A DNA stretch of 7,707 bases from positions 1 to 7,707 of the forward strand of contig QNEM01000090.1 in NCBI GenBank assembly GCA_003645215.1, written 5' to 3'. Below the pieces are notes generated by a model. The model was given only the letters and a program-made list of their open reading frames with translations. It ran no database searches and was not told where the DNA came from. The position numbers and the translations under genes were made by a program. How positions within the stretch are numbered: the stretch's first letter is position 1; each line of letters starts with the position of its first letter. This document shows, in pieces, positions 1 through 6,170 of the stretch. This stretch comes from Gammaproteobacteria bacterium (GTDB lineage Bacteria; Pseudomonadota; Gammaproteobacteria; Eutrophobiales; Eutrophobiaceae).

Positions 1-1
1 C

Positions 2-772
2 ACTGCCCTGATTCCAGGCAGACCAGCGCCAAAATTGATTACCGCCGATATGGTTAAATCTATGAAGAACGGTAGTGTAATTGTGGATCTGGCTGCTGAA
101 CAAGGTGGCAACTGTGAATTAACCGTACCACATGAACTAAGCGTCACAGATAACGGTGTCACCATTATTGGTTACAGTGATTTACCAAGCCGTTTACCGA
201 ATCAATCCAGCCAACTCTATGCCACCAACCTTCGTCATTTACTGACTGAGATGACCCCTGATAAGGATGGTCAAATCACCATTGATATGGAAGATGAGGC
301 GGTACGTGGGGCAACGGTCATTAAGGCAGGTGAAATCACCTGGCCACCGCCCGCACCAAAACTTTCAGCAGCTCCTGCAGCAAAACCTGCAGAAACAGCG
401 CCTGTAGTGGTTGAAGAACCGAAAAAACCATCTCTCATCAAACAAATGATGCCCGTTATTTTTGGTGCACTTGTTTTAGCAGGCCTGGGCTCAGTCGCCC
501 CGCCATCGTTCATGGCACATTTTACGGTATTCGTGTTGGCCTGTTTTGTCGGTTATATGGTGATCTGGAACGTATCCGCTTCACTACACACACCGCTAAT
601 GAGTGTCACCAACGCGGTCAGTAGTATTATTGTAATCGGCGCTCTGCTACAAATATCTTCATCGGGATCGTTGTTAGTTGGACTTGCAACCTTTGGCGTC
701 CTTATAACCAGCATCAACATCGTAGGTGGCTTTGCCGTTACCCAACGTATGTTACAGATGTTCAGAAAATAA
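2..772 (+). CDS. pntA: NAD(P) transhydrogenase subunit alpha, 3' part (5' end outside window)
   Basis: This is the C-terminal 256 residues of the alpha subunit of proton-translocating transhydrogenase, which moves hydride between NAD(H) and NADP(H) in the inner membrane using the proton gradient. The frame is open from base 2, reading TALIPGRPAPKL, so the TTG at 35 is an internal Leu codon and not a start. The end of the NAD(H)-binding domain is recognisable from SVIVDLAAEQGGNCE and GYSDLPSRLPNQSSQLY. A Pro/Ala-rich linker (about residues 115-142) follows, then four hydrophobic segments (about 147-164, 167-190, 197-218 and 223-245) and the typical end TQRMLQMFRK. Nucleotide-binding and membrane parts lie in one chain, as in E. 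coli PntA and unlike the split PntAA/PntAB of Rhodospirillum. pntB follows after 10 nt. The promoter is outside the window. Identification is secure. Confidence 0.97.
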   Translation, partial: TALIPGRPAPKLITADMVKSMKNGSVIVDLAAEQGGNCELTVPHELSVTDNGVTIIGYSDLPSRLPNQSSQLYATNLRHLLTEMTPDKDGQITIDMEDEAVRGATVIKAGEITWPPPAPKLSAAPAAKPAETAPVVVEEPKKPSLIKQMMPVIFGALVLAGLGSVAPPSFMAHFTVFVLACFVGYMVIWNVSASLHTPLMSVTNAVSSIIVIGALLQISSSGSLLVGLATFGVLITSINIVGGFAVTQRMLQMFRK

Positions 773-776
773 GGGG
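771..776 (+). promoter_or_regulatory. Ribosome binding site of pntB
   Basis: AAGGGG overlaps the pntA stop codon (TAA at 770-772) and lies 6 nt before the ATG at 783. It supports 783 as the pntB start over the in-frame ATG at 726, which lies inside pntA and would add 19 unrelated residues. The overlap suggests that translation of pntB is coupled to that of pntA. Confidence 0.7.
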
Positions 777-782
777 ATTATC

Positions 783-2192
783 ATGTCAGAAGGTCTAGTA
801 ACAGCAGCATATATTGGGGCAATCGTTTTATTCATCCTTACCCTGGGTGGTTTAAGTAACCAGGAAACAGCCCGTCGGGGCAATTACTACGGCATGGCTG
901 GTATGACGATCGCCATCCTGGCGACCATCTTCGGTCCTGGTGTCACCGGTAATATCCATCTCATCATCTTTGCCATGCTGATAGGCGGTACCATCGGTAT
1001 CATCCTGGCGAAAAAGGTAGCGATGACACAGATGCCTGAGTTGGTAGCCATCCTGCATAGTCTTGTCGGTATGGCCGCGGTCATGGTTGGTTATGTCACT
1101 TTTATGGATGAAACCATTTCTTTTACAACGGATGTAGAAAGGTCCATACATGACGTCGAGATCTATGTCGGTGTATTGATCGGCGCTATCACATTCTCGG
1201 GTTCAGTCATTGCCTTTGGTAAGTTAAGCGGCAAGATCGGTGGTTCGCCATTGATGCTGCCTGCGCGCCATTGGTTAAACCTGGGCTTACTCATAGCCAC
1301 CATTTATTTCGGTTATCAGTTTGTTCATCAATCTCATACTGGTGGTAATGCTATGTTGCCATTGATGTTCATGACTGGTATTGCCCTGCTCTTTGGTATT
1401 CATATGGTCATGGCGATTGGTGGTGCAGACATGCCTGTTGTTGTTTCCATGTTAAACAGCTACTCAGGTTGGGCGGCCGCTGCAACCGGATTTATGCTTT
1501 CCAATGACCTGTTGATTGTGACTGGTGCCTTGGTTGGTAGTAGTGGTGCCATCCTGAGTTTTATTATGTGTCGGGCAATGAATCGAAATTTCATAGCAGT
1601 TATCGCAGGTGGCTTTGGTACCGGCGGCGGCACGACAGTTACTGCAGGTTCTGATGAAGAACAAGGTGAAGTGGTACAAATTCATACAGATGAAGTTGCC
1701 GGTCTTTTACTAGATGCCAAGGAAGTAATGATCATACCTGGTTATGGAATGGCGGTAGCACAGGCACAACACACCGTACATGAAATCACCCAGACCTTGC
1801 GTGATAAAGGTATTAATGTCCGGTTTGGTATCCACCCTGTTGCTGGTCGCATGCCAGGGCACATGAATGTGCTTTTGGCAGAAGCAAGAGTACCTTATGA
1901 CATCGTTTATGAGATGGACGAGATCAATGATGATTTTCCCGATATTGATGTATCCATCATTATCGGGGCAAACGACATTGTGAATCCGTCTGCCCAGACC
2001 GATCCAAATAGCCCCATCGCTGGCATGCCGGTAATGGAATGTTGGAAAGGCAATATAACGATTGTTCTTAAGCGTGGGATGGCAACTGGTTATGCCGGTG
2101 TTCAAAACCCGCTTTTCTTCAAGGAAAATACACGCATGTATTTTGGAGATGCCAAGGAAAGTCTGGATGCGGTGTTAAAAGAAATACTATGA
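783..2192 (+). CDS. pntB: NAD(P) transhydrogenase subunit beta
   Basis: This 469-residue beta subunit pairs with PntA to form the membrane proton channel and the NADP(H)-binding domain; E. coli PntB is 462 residues. The start at 783 gives the family N-terminus MSEGLVTAAYIGA and has an RBS. About nine hydrophobic segments fill residues 1-270. MPELVAILHS places a His at residue 92, matching the channel His91 of E. coli. After a soluble linker, the NADP(H) domain shows the Gly-rich PGYGMAVAQAQ at 319-329, then GIHPVAGRMPGHMNVLLAEA, the GANDIVNPSAQ motif, KRGMATGYAGVQNPLF and the end NTRMYFGDAK. All key motifs are intact, so the enzyme should be functional. It is cotranscribed with pntA and probably with the ferritin-like gene 37 nt downstream. 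Such transhydrogenases mainly supply NADPH. Confidence 0.98.
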   Translation: MSEGLVTAAYIGAIVLFILTLGGLSNQETARRGNYYGMAGMTIAILATIFGPGVTGNIHLIIFAMLIGGTIGIILAKKVAMTQMPELVAILHSLVGMAAVMVGYVTFMDETISFTTDVERSIHDVEIYVGVLIGAITFSGSVIAFGKLSGKIGGSPLMLPARHWLNLGLLIATIYFGYQFVHQSHTGGNAMLPLMFMTGIALLFGIHMVMAIGGADMPVVVSMLNSYSGWAAAATGFMLSNDLLIVTGALVGSSGAILSFIMCRAMNRNFIAVIAGGFGTGGGTTVTAGSDEEQGEVVQIHTDEVAGLLLDAKEVMIIPGYGMAVAQAQHTVHEITQTLRDKGINVRFGIHPVAGRMPGHMNVLLAEARVPYDIVYEMDEINDDFPDIDVSIIIGANDIVNPSAQTDPNSPIAGMPVMECWKGNITIVLKRGMATGYAGVQNPLFFKENTRMYFGDAKESLDAVLKEIL

Positions 2193-2214
2193 GGGCACCA
2201 CTGAATAATATCTT

Positions 2215-2220
2215 AAGGAG
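2215..2220 (+). promoter_or_regulatory. Ribosome binding site of the EncFtn-like gene
   Basis: A good Shine-Dalgarno sequence, AAGGAG, lies 9 nt before the ATG at 2230. It fixes the start of this small gene and indicates efficient translation independent of pntB. The 37-nt gap after pntB shows no terminator-like hairpin, so read-through from pntAB is likely. Confidence 0.75.
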
Positions 2221-2229
2221 AATGTCATA

Positions 2230-2517
2230 ATGGCAAACGAAGGTTATCACGAACCCATCTCTGAACTGACAGATGAAACACGGGATATGCACAGGGCAAT
2301 TACTTCTCTCATGGAAGAGTTAGAAGCCGTTGACTGGTATAACCAACGTGTTGATGCATGTAAAGACGAAGATCTAAAAGCCATCCTTGCGCATAATCGT
2401 GACGAAGAAAAGGAACATGCCGCCATGGTGCTGGAATGGATCAGAAGAAAGGATCCGGCTATGGATAAAGAACTAAAAGATTATCTATTTACAGATAAAG
2501 AAATCGCGCACAAATAA
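2230..2517 (+). CDS. Encapsulated-ferritin (EncFtn) family protein, without targeting tail
   Basis: This 95-residue all-helical ferritin-like protein closely resembles the Rhodospirillum rubrum EncFtn core, recalled from memory: both carry MEELEAVDWY near residue 28 and the run from ILAHNRDEE to KEHAAM near 52-66. In that family two short two-helix subunits form a ferroxidase centre at their interface, and the ring-shaped decamer oxidises Fe(II) for storage in an encapsulin shell. With an offset of two residues, E30, E60 and H63 match the iron ligands E32, E62 and H65, and E29, E32, W36 and Y37 match the surrounding entry-site and second-shell residues. The R. rubrum protein continues after YLFTE into an extension ending in an encapsulin-targeting peptide. 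This one stops eight residues after YLFT, at DKEIAHK. The RBS is strong. It probably oxidises or buffers iron as a free oligomer; the link to PntAB is an inference. Confidence 0.88.
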   Translation: MANEGYHEPISELTDETRDMHRAITSLMEELEAVDWYNQRVDACKDEDLKAILAHNRDEEKEHAAMVLEWIRRKDPAMDKELKDYLFTDKEIAHK

Positions 2518-2533
2518 AAGAAAGTATTGCTGC

Positions 2534-3100
2534 TTATTTCTGTAACAGGGTTTTATATCTGAAGCAGCTAACTTCATGATCGTTGACCATTCCGACAGAC
2601 TGCATATAGGCATAGCAAATCGTTGGCCCAACGAATTTAAAGCCCCGCTGTTTTAGTGCTTTACTCATGTTTTGCGACTCGACGGTTTCAGCAGGAATTT
2701 CTTGCAGGCACTTCCAGCTATTGATGATCGGTTTGGCGTCAACGAAACTCCAGATGTAATTTGAAAAAGATCCATATTTATTCTGTACCTGCAGAAATGC
2801 CTTGGCATTAATTATGGATGCTTCTACTTTTAGTCTGTTGCGTACAATTCCCGGATTTTTCAGCAGTCTTTCTACTGATTTTCTTGTAAAACGAGCAACT
2901 TTTTCCGGATCAAAACCATAGTAAGCTTGCCGGTAGTTATCTCGTTTTTTCAGGATAGTGATCCAGCTTAATCCGGCTTGTGCGCCTTCAAGGATAAGCA
3001 TCTCGAATAAATGCCTGTCATCTGTAGATACAACACCCCACTCCTTATCATGATACGTTGCGTAGAATTCCGAGCCATTTGCCCACTCGCAACGTTGCAT
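2534..3100 (-). CDS. tag: DNA-3-methyladenine glycosylase I
   Basis: This 188-residue enzyme of the HhH glycosylase superfamily removes 3-methyladenine from alkylated DNA as the first step of base excision repair. It aligns along its full length with E. coli Tag (187 residues). The start MQRCEWANGS gives Cys4, YHDKEWG gives His17, and VNDHEVSC near the end gives His175 and Cys179; these four are the zinc-snap ligands. LEGAQAGLSWITILKKR at 37-53 includes Glu38 and Trp46 of the base pocket, and GFKFVGPTICYAYMQSVG is the family's late motif. The ATG lies 5 nt after the stop of the upstream diguanylate cyclase gene. No clear Shine-Dalgarno sequence precedes it (the minus strand reads CTCCT there), so translational coupling is likely. 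It is last in the minus-strand series and ends 16 nt from the convergent ferritin gene. Confidence 0.96.
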   Translation of the reverse strand: MQRCEWANGSEFYATYHDKEWGVVSTDDRHLFEMLILEGAQAGLSWITILKKRDNYRQAYYGFDPEKVARFTRKSVERLLKNPGIVRNRLKVEASIINAKAFLQVQNKYGSFSNYIWSFVDAKPIINSWKCLQEIPAETVESQNMSKALKQRGFKFVGPTICYAYMQSVGMVNDHEVSCFRYKTLLQK

Positions 3101-3105
3101 AAATA

Positions 3106-4095
3106 TCAGGAGACAACCCTATTGCGGCCGCCCTCCTTGGCTTTATAGAGGTTCTCATCGCAGCGTTTCATCCAGTCCTGCCATTCATCATCAGGCCTCA
3201 GGGTAGCAACGCCAATGCTGACTGTCACCGGCTGATCGGGAAGCAGAGAAGTGGATTCAAGCCCACTGCATAGTTCTTCAGCAACCTCCAAGCCATCTGC
3301 AGTATTCGTGTTATATAGAAACACGAGGAATTCCTCACCGCCAATACGAAATATCCTGTCAGTTCGACGATAGATACGTTTTTGCAAAAATTCTGCGACA
3401 CCACGCAGGACCTTATCACCAGTGTGGTGTCCCCGTTTATCATTGACCTGCTTGAAGTTATCAAGATCGAGAGTTAAGAGGGTCATAGGTGTGCCCGTTC
3501 GATGGTTCTGTGAAATAATCTCTTCGAATTTATCATCGAGCGTCTTCCGATTTAAAAGCCCTGTGAGTGGGTCAGTCACAGCCTGCATTGTTAATATTTT
3601 CTCCTGGGCAGTAATAACACGCAGGAACATGGCAGAAAAAGCGCTTACCCCCAGAATTGTGACTGCAAACCTGGTCATAAAAGCCTGGTCAAGGATGCCC
3701 CATGCCTGGGGAAAGATTATGCAAAGAAAGACTACATTCGCTACCCTCGCCTGATTTTCAGGCAACATGAAATAGAAGGCAAGCAAGGCTGGGTAACACC
3801 AAAACGTAATAATTGCGCCTTGTTCCTGGAAAGAAAAGAACAGGAACAAGGTAACTGCTGGTACGATACCATACAAAATGAGTGAAGGACGATAGCGGTT
3901 CTGGACACAGTTCCATGCATTGACCGCGCAAAGGATCAAAATAGATGTCGATCCCATACCCAGTGTAAAGCGAGCCTGTAAAAAATTATTTATTGAAAAT
4001 GGAGTGAGTATGCAAAGCGCAATAATAGTAACGCCCAGCGTTGCCTTGATTCGAAAATCAGTTAGATCTTCGGTTATTTTTATTTGATTCCCCAT
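3106..4095 (-). CDS. Membrane-anchored diguanylate cyclase (GGDEF protein)
   Basis: This 329-residue protein has a hydrophobic N-terminal half with about five or six membrane segments (roughly residues 17-39, 48-64, 71-89, 93-111, 117-137 and 142-161) that matches no sensor domain I can name. A short linker leads to a GGDEF domain at about 170-329. The domain shows DPLTGLLNR (175-183), the metal-binding Asp in LDLDNFKQVND (near 210-212), the active-site signature GGEEF at 252-256, and SIGVA at 293-297. RRTD at 243-246, five residues before GGEEF, fits an inhibitory I-site (RxxD). It should therefore make c-di-GMP from two GTP at the inner membrane and be feedback-inhibited; the input signal is unknown. 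It starts 6 nt after serS and ends 5 nt before tag, without a clear RBS, so it is probably coupled to serS. No EAL domain is present. Confidence 0.93.
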   Translation of the reverse strand: MGNQIKITEDLTDFRIKATLGVTIIALCILTPFSINNFLQARFTLGMGSTSILILCAVNAWNCVQNRYRPSLILYGIVPAVTLFLFFSFQEQGAIITFWCYPALLAFYFMLPENQARVANVVFLCIIFPQAWGILDQAFMTRFAVTILGVSAFSAMFLRVITAQEKILTMQAVTDPLTGLLNRKTLDDKFEEIISQNHRTGTPMTLLTLDLDNFKQVNDKRGHHTGDKVLRGVAEFLQKRIYRRTDRIFRIGGEEFLVFLYNTNTADGLEVAEELCSGLESTSLLPDQPVTVSIGVATLRPDDEWQDWMKRCDENLYKAKEGGRNRVVS

Positions 4096-4101
4096 TATTT
4101 A

Positions 4102-5373
4102 TTAAGCAATAATCTCTAATCCACCCATATATGGTTCCAGAACCTTCGGTATTGTAATACGTCCGGTGCTATCTTGATAGTTTTCCAAAACAGCAACCAG
4201 TGTACGTCCCACTGCGAGACCTGAACCATTCAGGGTATGCACAAGTTCTGGTTTGCCGGTTTCCGGATTACGCCAACGTGCCTTCATACGACGTGCCTGG
4301 AAACTTTCAAAATTACTACATGAAGATATCTCGCGATATTTTTGTTGGCCTGGCAACCAGACTTCTATGTCATAAGTTTTGGCTGCTGAAAATCCAATAT
4401 CACCCCCACAAAGCGTGACCACACGATATGGTAGCTCCAGTAATTGCAAAATCTTTTCAGCATGGCCTGTAAGTTCTTCCAGTGCAGCATAAGAATCTTC
4501 AGCCTTAACCATTTGCACCAGTTCTACCTTTTCAAATTGATGTTGACGGATCATGCCCCGGGTATCTTTGCCATAGGAACCGGCTTCACTGCGGAAGCAA
4601 GGTGTGTGGCAAACATATTTACGTGGCATTGATTCTGCTGAGAGTATTTGATCTCTGACCAGATTGGTCACCGGCACTTCTGCTGTTGGTATTAAATATA
4701 ATCCATGTTCTTCAACATGAAATAAATCTTCTTCAAACTTCGGCAGCTGCCCCGTTCCACGCAAACTATCTGCATTCACCAGATATGGCACATTCAATTC
4801 GGTATAGCCATGTTCCTGCGTATGGGTATCCAGCATGAACTGGATTAATGCTCGATGTAGACGAGCTATACCACCTTGCATGACAGAGAATCGTGAACCG
4901 GCGATACGCACACCTGCTTCAAAATCCAGCTGTCCCAATGATTCCCCTAAATCAACATGATCCTTGACCTCAAAATCAAAAACTCCTGGTTCACCCCAAC
5001 GACGGACTTCTTCATTATCATCTTCTGTCTGACCTTCAGGAACAGACTCATGAGGAATATTAGGTATGCCCATGACGATCTCATTCAAATCATTTTGAAT
5101 CTCATTGAGTTCACGTTCACTGTTTGTCAGCTCATCACCTAACGATGCAACTTCATCGAGTAGCGGTTGAATATCTTCACCTTGCGCCTTGGCCTTGCCA
5201 ATTTCTTTTGAACGCGAATTCCTTTGTTGCTGTAATTCCTGGGTCTTTACCTGTATTGCTTTACGCTTTTCTTCCAGGGTTTCAATAGCAGCAATATCAA
5301 GTGTAAACCCTCTCTTGGTCAATGCCTTTGCAACATCCGCTGCGTCATTTCTTAATGCTTGTGGATCCAACAT
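4102..5373 (-). CDS. serS: Serine--tRNA ligase
   Basis: This 423-residue cytoplasmic class II synthetase attaches serine to tRNA-Ser and tRNA-Sec; E. coli SerS is 430 residues. The N-terminal part (about 25-100) is rich in Glu, Lys and Gln with heptad character, forming the long antiparallel coiled-coil arm that grips the tRNA variable arm. The catalytic core carries TAE at 230-232 (serine recognition), motif 2 as FRSEAGSYGKDTRG (260-273) with the following QHQFEKVEL, ISSCSNFESFQARR (349-362), and motif 3 as GSGLAVGRTLVAVLENYQ (383-400). Nothing essential is missing. The ATG at 5373 has AAGGA 10 nt upstream (5384-5388). The DUF190 gene ends 23 nt before it and the cyclase gene starts 6 nt after it, so it sits in the middle of a six-gene minus-strand series. 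Confidence 0.98.
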   Translation of the reverse strand: MLDPQALRNDAADVAKALTKRGFTLDIAAIETLEEKRKAIQVKTQELQQQRNSRSKEIGKAKAQGEDIQPLLDEVASLGDELTNSERELNEIQNDLNEIVMGIPNIPHESVPEGQTEDDNEEVRRWGEPGVFDFEVKDHVDLGESLGQLDFEAGVRIAGSRFSVMQGGIARLHRALIQFMLDTHTQEHGYTELNVPYLVNADSLRGTGQLPKFEEDLFHVEEHGLYLIPTAEVPVTNLVRDQILSAESMPRKYVCHTPCFRSEAGSYGKDTRGMIRQHQFEKVELVQMVKAEDSYAALEELTGHAEKILQLLELPYRVVTLCGGDIGFSAAKTYDIEVWLPGQQKYREISSCSNFESFQARRMKARWRNPETGKPELVHTLNGSGLAVGRTLVAVLENYQDSTGRITIPKVLEPYMGGLEIIA

Positions 5374-5396
5374 GGGTACAAAATCCTTATTTATTC

Positions 5397-5702
5397 TTAT
5401 AAATTTATCTTTGCAGGCCAGTAAACAATACAGCCAGGTTTAATTAATGTATTTAAATGTTCGATGATGGGTTCAACCTTCTCGGTGGTATCAAAAAACT
5501 CAATAACAATGGGCAAGTCCAGTGACATATCAATTAATGTTGATGAATGTACTGCACCTGAACTGCCAAATCCTGTGATACCACGAAACACAGTCACACC
5601 CTGGACTTTGCTTTCATCATGTAAATATTTCAGGAGTTCCTTCATGTGCGCCTTGGCTTCATGTAAATATAACCTGACAATTGTGACTTCTGTCTCGTTC
5701 AT
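5397..5702 (-). CDS. DUF190 family PII-like protein, partner of CrcB
   Basis: This is a small soluble protein of the DUF190 family (101 residues), whose known structures have a PII-like ferredoxin fold; its biochemical role is not settled. Family landmarks are VRLYLHEAKAH (9-19), the central stretch from GVTVFRGITG (35-44) through GFGSSGAVHSS, and LPIVIEFFD (63-71), with VYWPAKI at the end. The start was set at the ATG at 5702 because it overlaps the crcB stop as ATGA, has GGGAGA 5 nt upstream, and gives the usual N-terminus. The longer frame from 5747 would lie inside crcB. DUF190 genes often sit next to crcB, so a role in controlling or assisting fluoride export is a reasonable guess by analogy with PII proteins, but it is inferred from context only. 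Confidence 0.92.
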   Translation of the reverse strand: MNETEVTIVRLYLHEAKAHMKELLKYLHDESKVQGVTVFRGITGFGSSGAVHSSTLIDMSLDLPIVIEFFDTTEKVEPIIEHLNTLIKPGCIVYWPAKINL

Positions 5703-6073
5703 ACGTTTCTCCCAACAATCATGCCTAACCAACAGCCCAATATACACAGCGTTACGCTCAAAAGAATATTCAATGCGGCTTTCATTTGTTCGCCTGATTC
5801 GAGCAAATTTAATGTCTCAATGGAAAATGTTGAGAAAGTTGTAAAGGCACCTATCAATCCAATCATTATAGCTGCGCGCCATTCAACACTCACATCCATG
5901 CGTTCGATCATGAATACATAACAAAAACCCATTAACAGAGAACCGACCACATTAACGGTCAATGTTCCGTAGGGAAAGCCTCTGCCAAACAGAGCATAAA
6001 TGCCATTCGACATCCAGTAACGCATTAATGCGCCTGTGGCACCACCTGCTGCAATGAATGCTAATTGAGTCAC
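5699..6073 (-). CDS. crcB: Fluoride-specific ion channel CrcB (Fluc)
   Basis: This 124-residue inner-membrane protein has four hydrophobic helices and belongs to the Fluc family, which works as an antiparallel dimer that lets fluoride leave the cell. Family signatures are present: GGATGALMRYW (10-20), GTLTVNVVGS (36-45) with the pore Asn41, and GAFTTFSTFS (75-84) with the Phe-box and the TFST motif of the central sodium site. The start is GTG at 6073, the length is normal, and a weak ACGGAA lies 10 nt upstream. The 88-nt gap to rarA holds a TATAAA element (6112-6117, minus strand) but no convincing -35 box, and I could not recognise a fluoride riboswitch. The last codons overlap the DUF190 gene, and the two probably work together. 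E. coli-type neighbours lack the DUF190 partner. Confidence 0.97.
   Translation of the reverse strand: MTQLAFIAAGGATGALMRYWMSNGIYALFGRGFPYGTLTVNVVGSLLMGFCYVFMIERMDVSVEWRAAIMIGLIGAFTTFSTFSIETLNLLESGEQMKAALNILLSVTLCILGCWLGMIVGRNV
5708..5713 (-). promoter_or_regulatory. Ribosome binding site of the DUF190 gene, inside crcB
   Basis: On the minus strand GGGAGA lies 5 nt before the ATG at 5702, within the last codons of crcB. It decides between the ATG at 5702 and the upstream in-frame ATG at 5747, and it supports coupled translation of the two genes. Confidence 0.65.
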
Positions 6074-6140
6074 GTATTTGAAATTCCGTCTGAATCTATC
6101 AAGAGCTGTATTTTATATGATAACCAGCCTAATTGCCTTT

Positions 6141-6170
6141 CCTTGCTTATTTCTTCCTGGCTTATTTATT
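6141..6170. repeat. 15-bp imperfect tandem repeat over the rarA stop codon
   Basis: CCTTGCTTATTTCTT (6141-6155) is followed directly by CCTGGCTTATTTATT (6156-6170), matching at 13 of 15 positions. The right copy contains the last two codons and the TAA stop of rarA (minus strand). The left copy carries a second TAA in the same frame, 15 nt downstream. This looks like a small slippage duplication that left a back-up stop; a function is not implied. Confidence 0.6.

Noticed and set aside
35..37. TTG at 35 as a possible start of the first gene
   Set aside because: The frame is open back to base 2 and encodes conserved PntA sequence (TALIPGRPAPKL), so the gene simply enters from outside the window.
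1710..2105. 131-codon open frame on the minus strand inside pntB
   Set aside because: It lies wholly antisense to conserved PntB sequence, and its translation resembles no family I recognise.
2520..2550. Intrinsic terminator between the ferritin gene and tag
   Set aside because: The only dyad (CTGT-A-ACAG) has a one-base loop, which cannot form a hairpin, and there is no suitable stem elsewhere.
3422..3754. 110-codon open frame on the plus strand inside the cyclase gene
   Set aside because: It is antisense to the conserved GGDEF domain and adjoining membrane part, so it is best explained as a shadow frame.
5703..5747. Longer DUF190 start at the ATG at 5747
   Set aside because: The extra 15 residues lie inside crcB and do not fit the family N-terminus. 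The ATG at 5702 has a better RBS and the ATGA overlap.
5464..5844. 126-codon open frame on the plus strand
   Set aside because: It is antisense to both the DUF190 and crcB genes, which are well supported. No recognisable product or clear RBS.
6074..6161. Possible fluoride riboswitch upstream of crcB
   Set aside because: The minus-strand leader lacks the conserved GC-rich pseudoknot pattern of the crcB motif that I would expect. A covariance-model search would be decisive.
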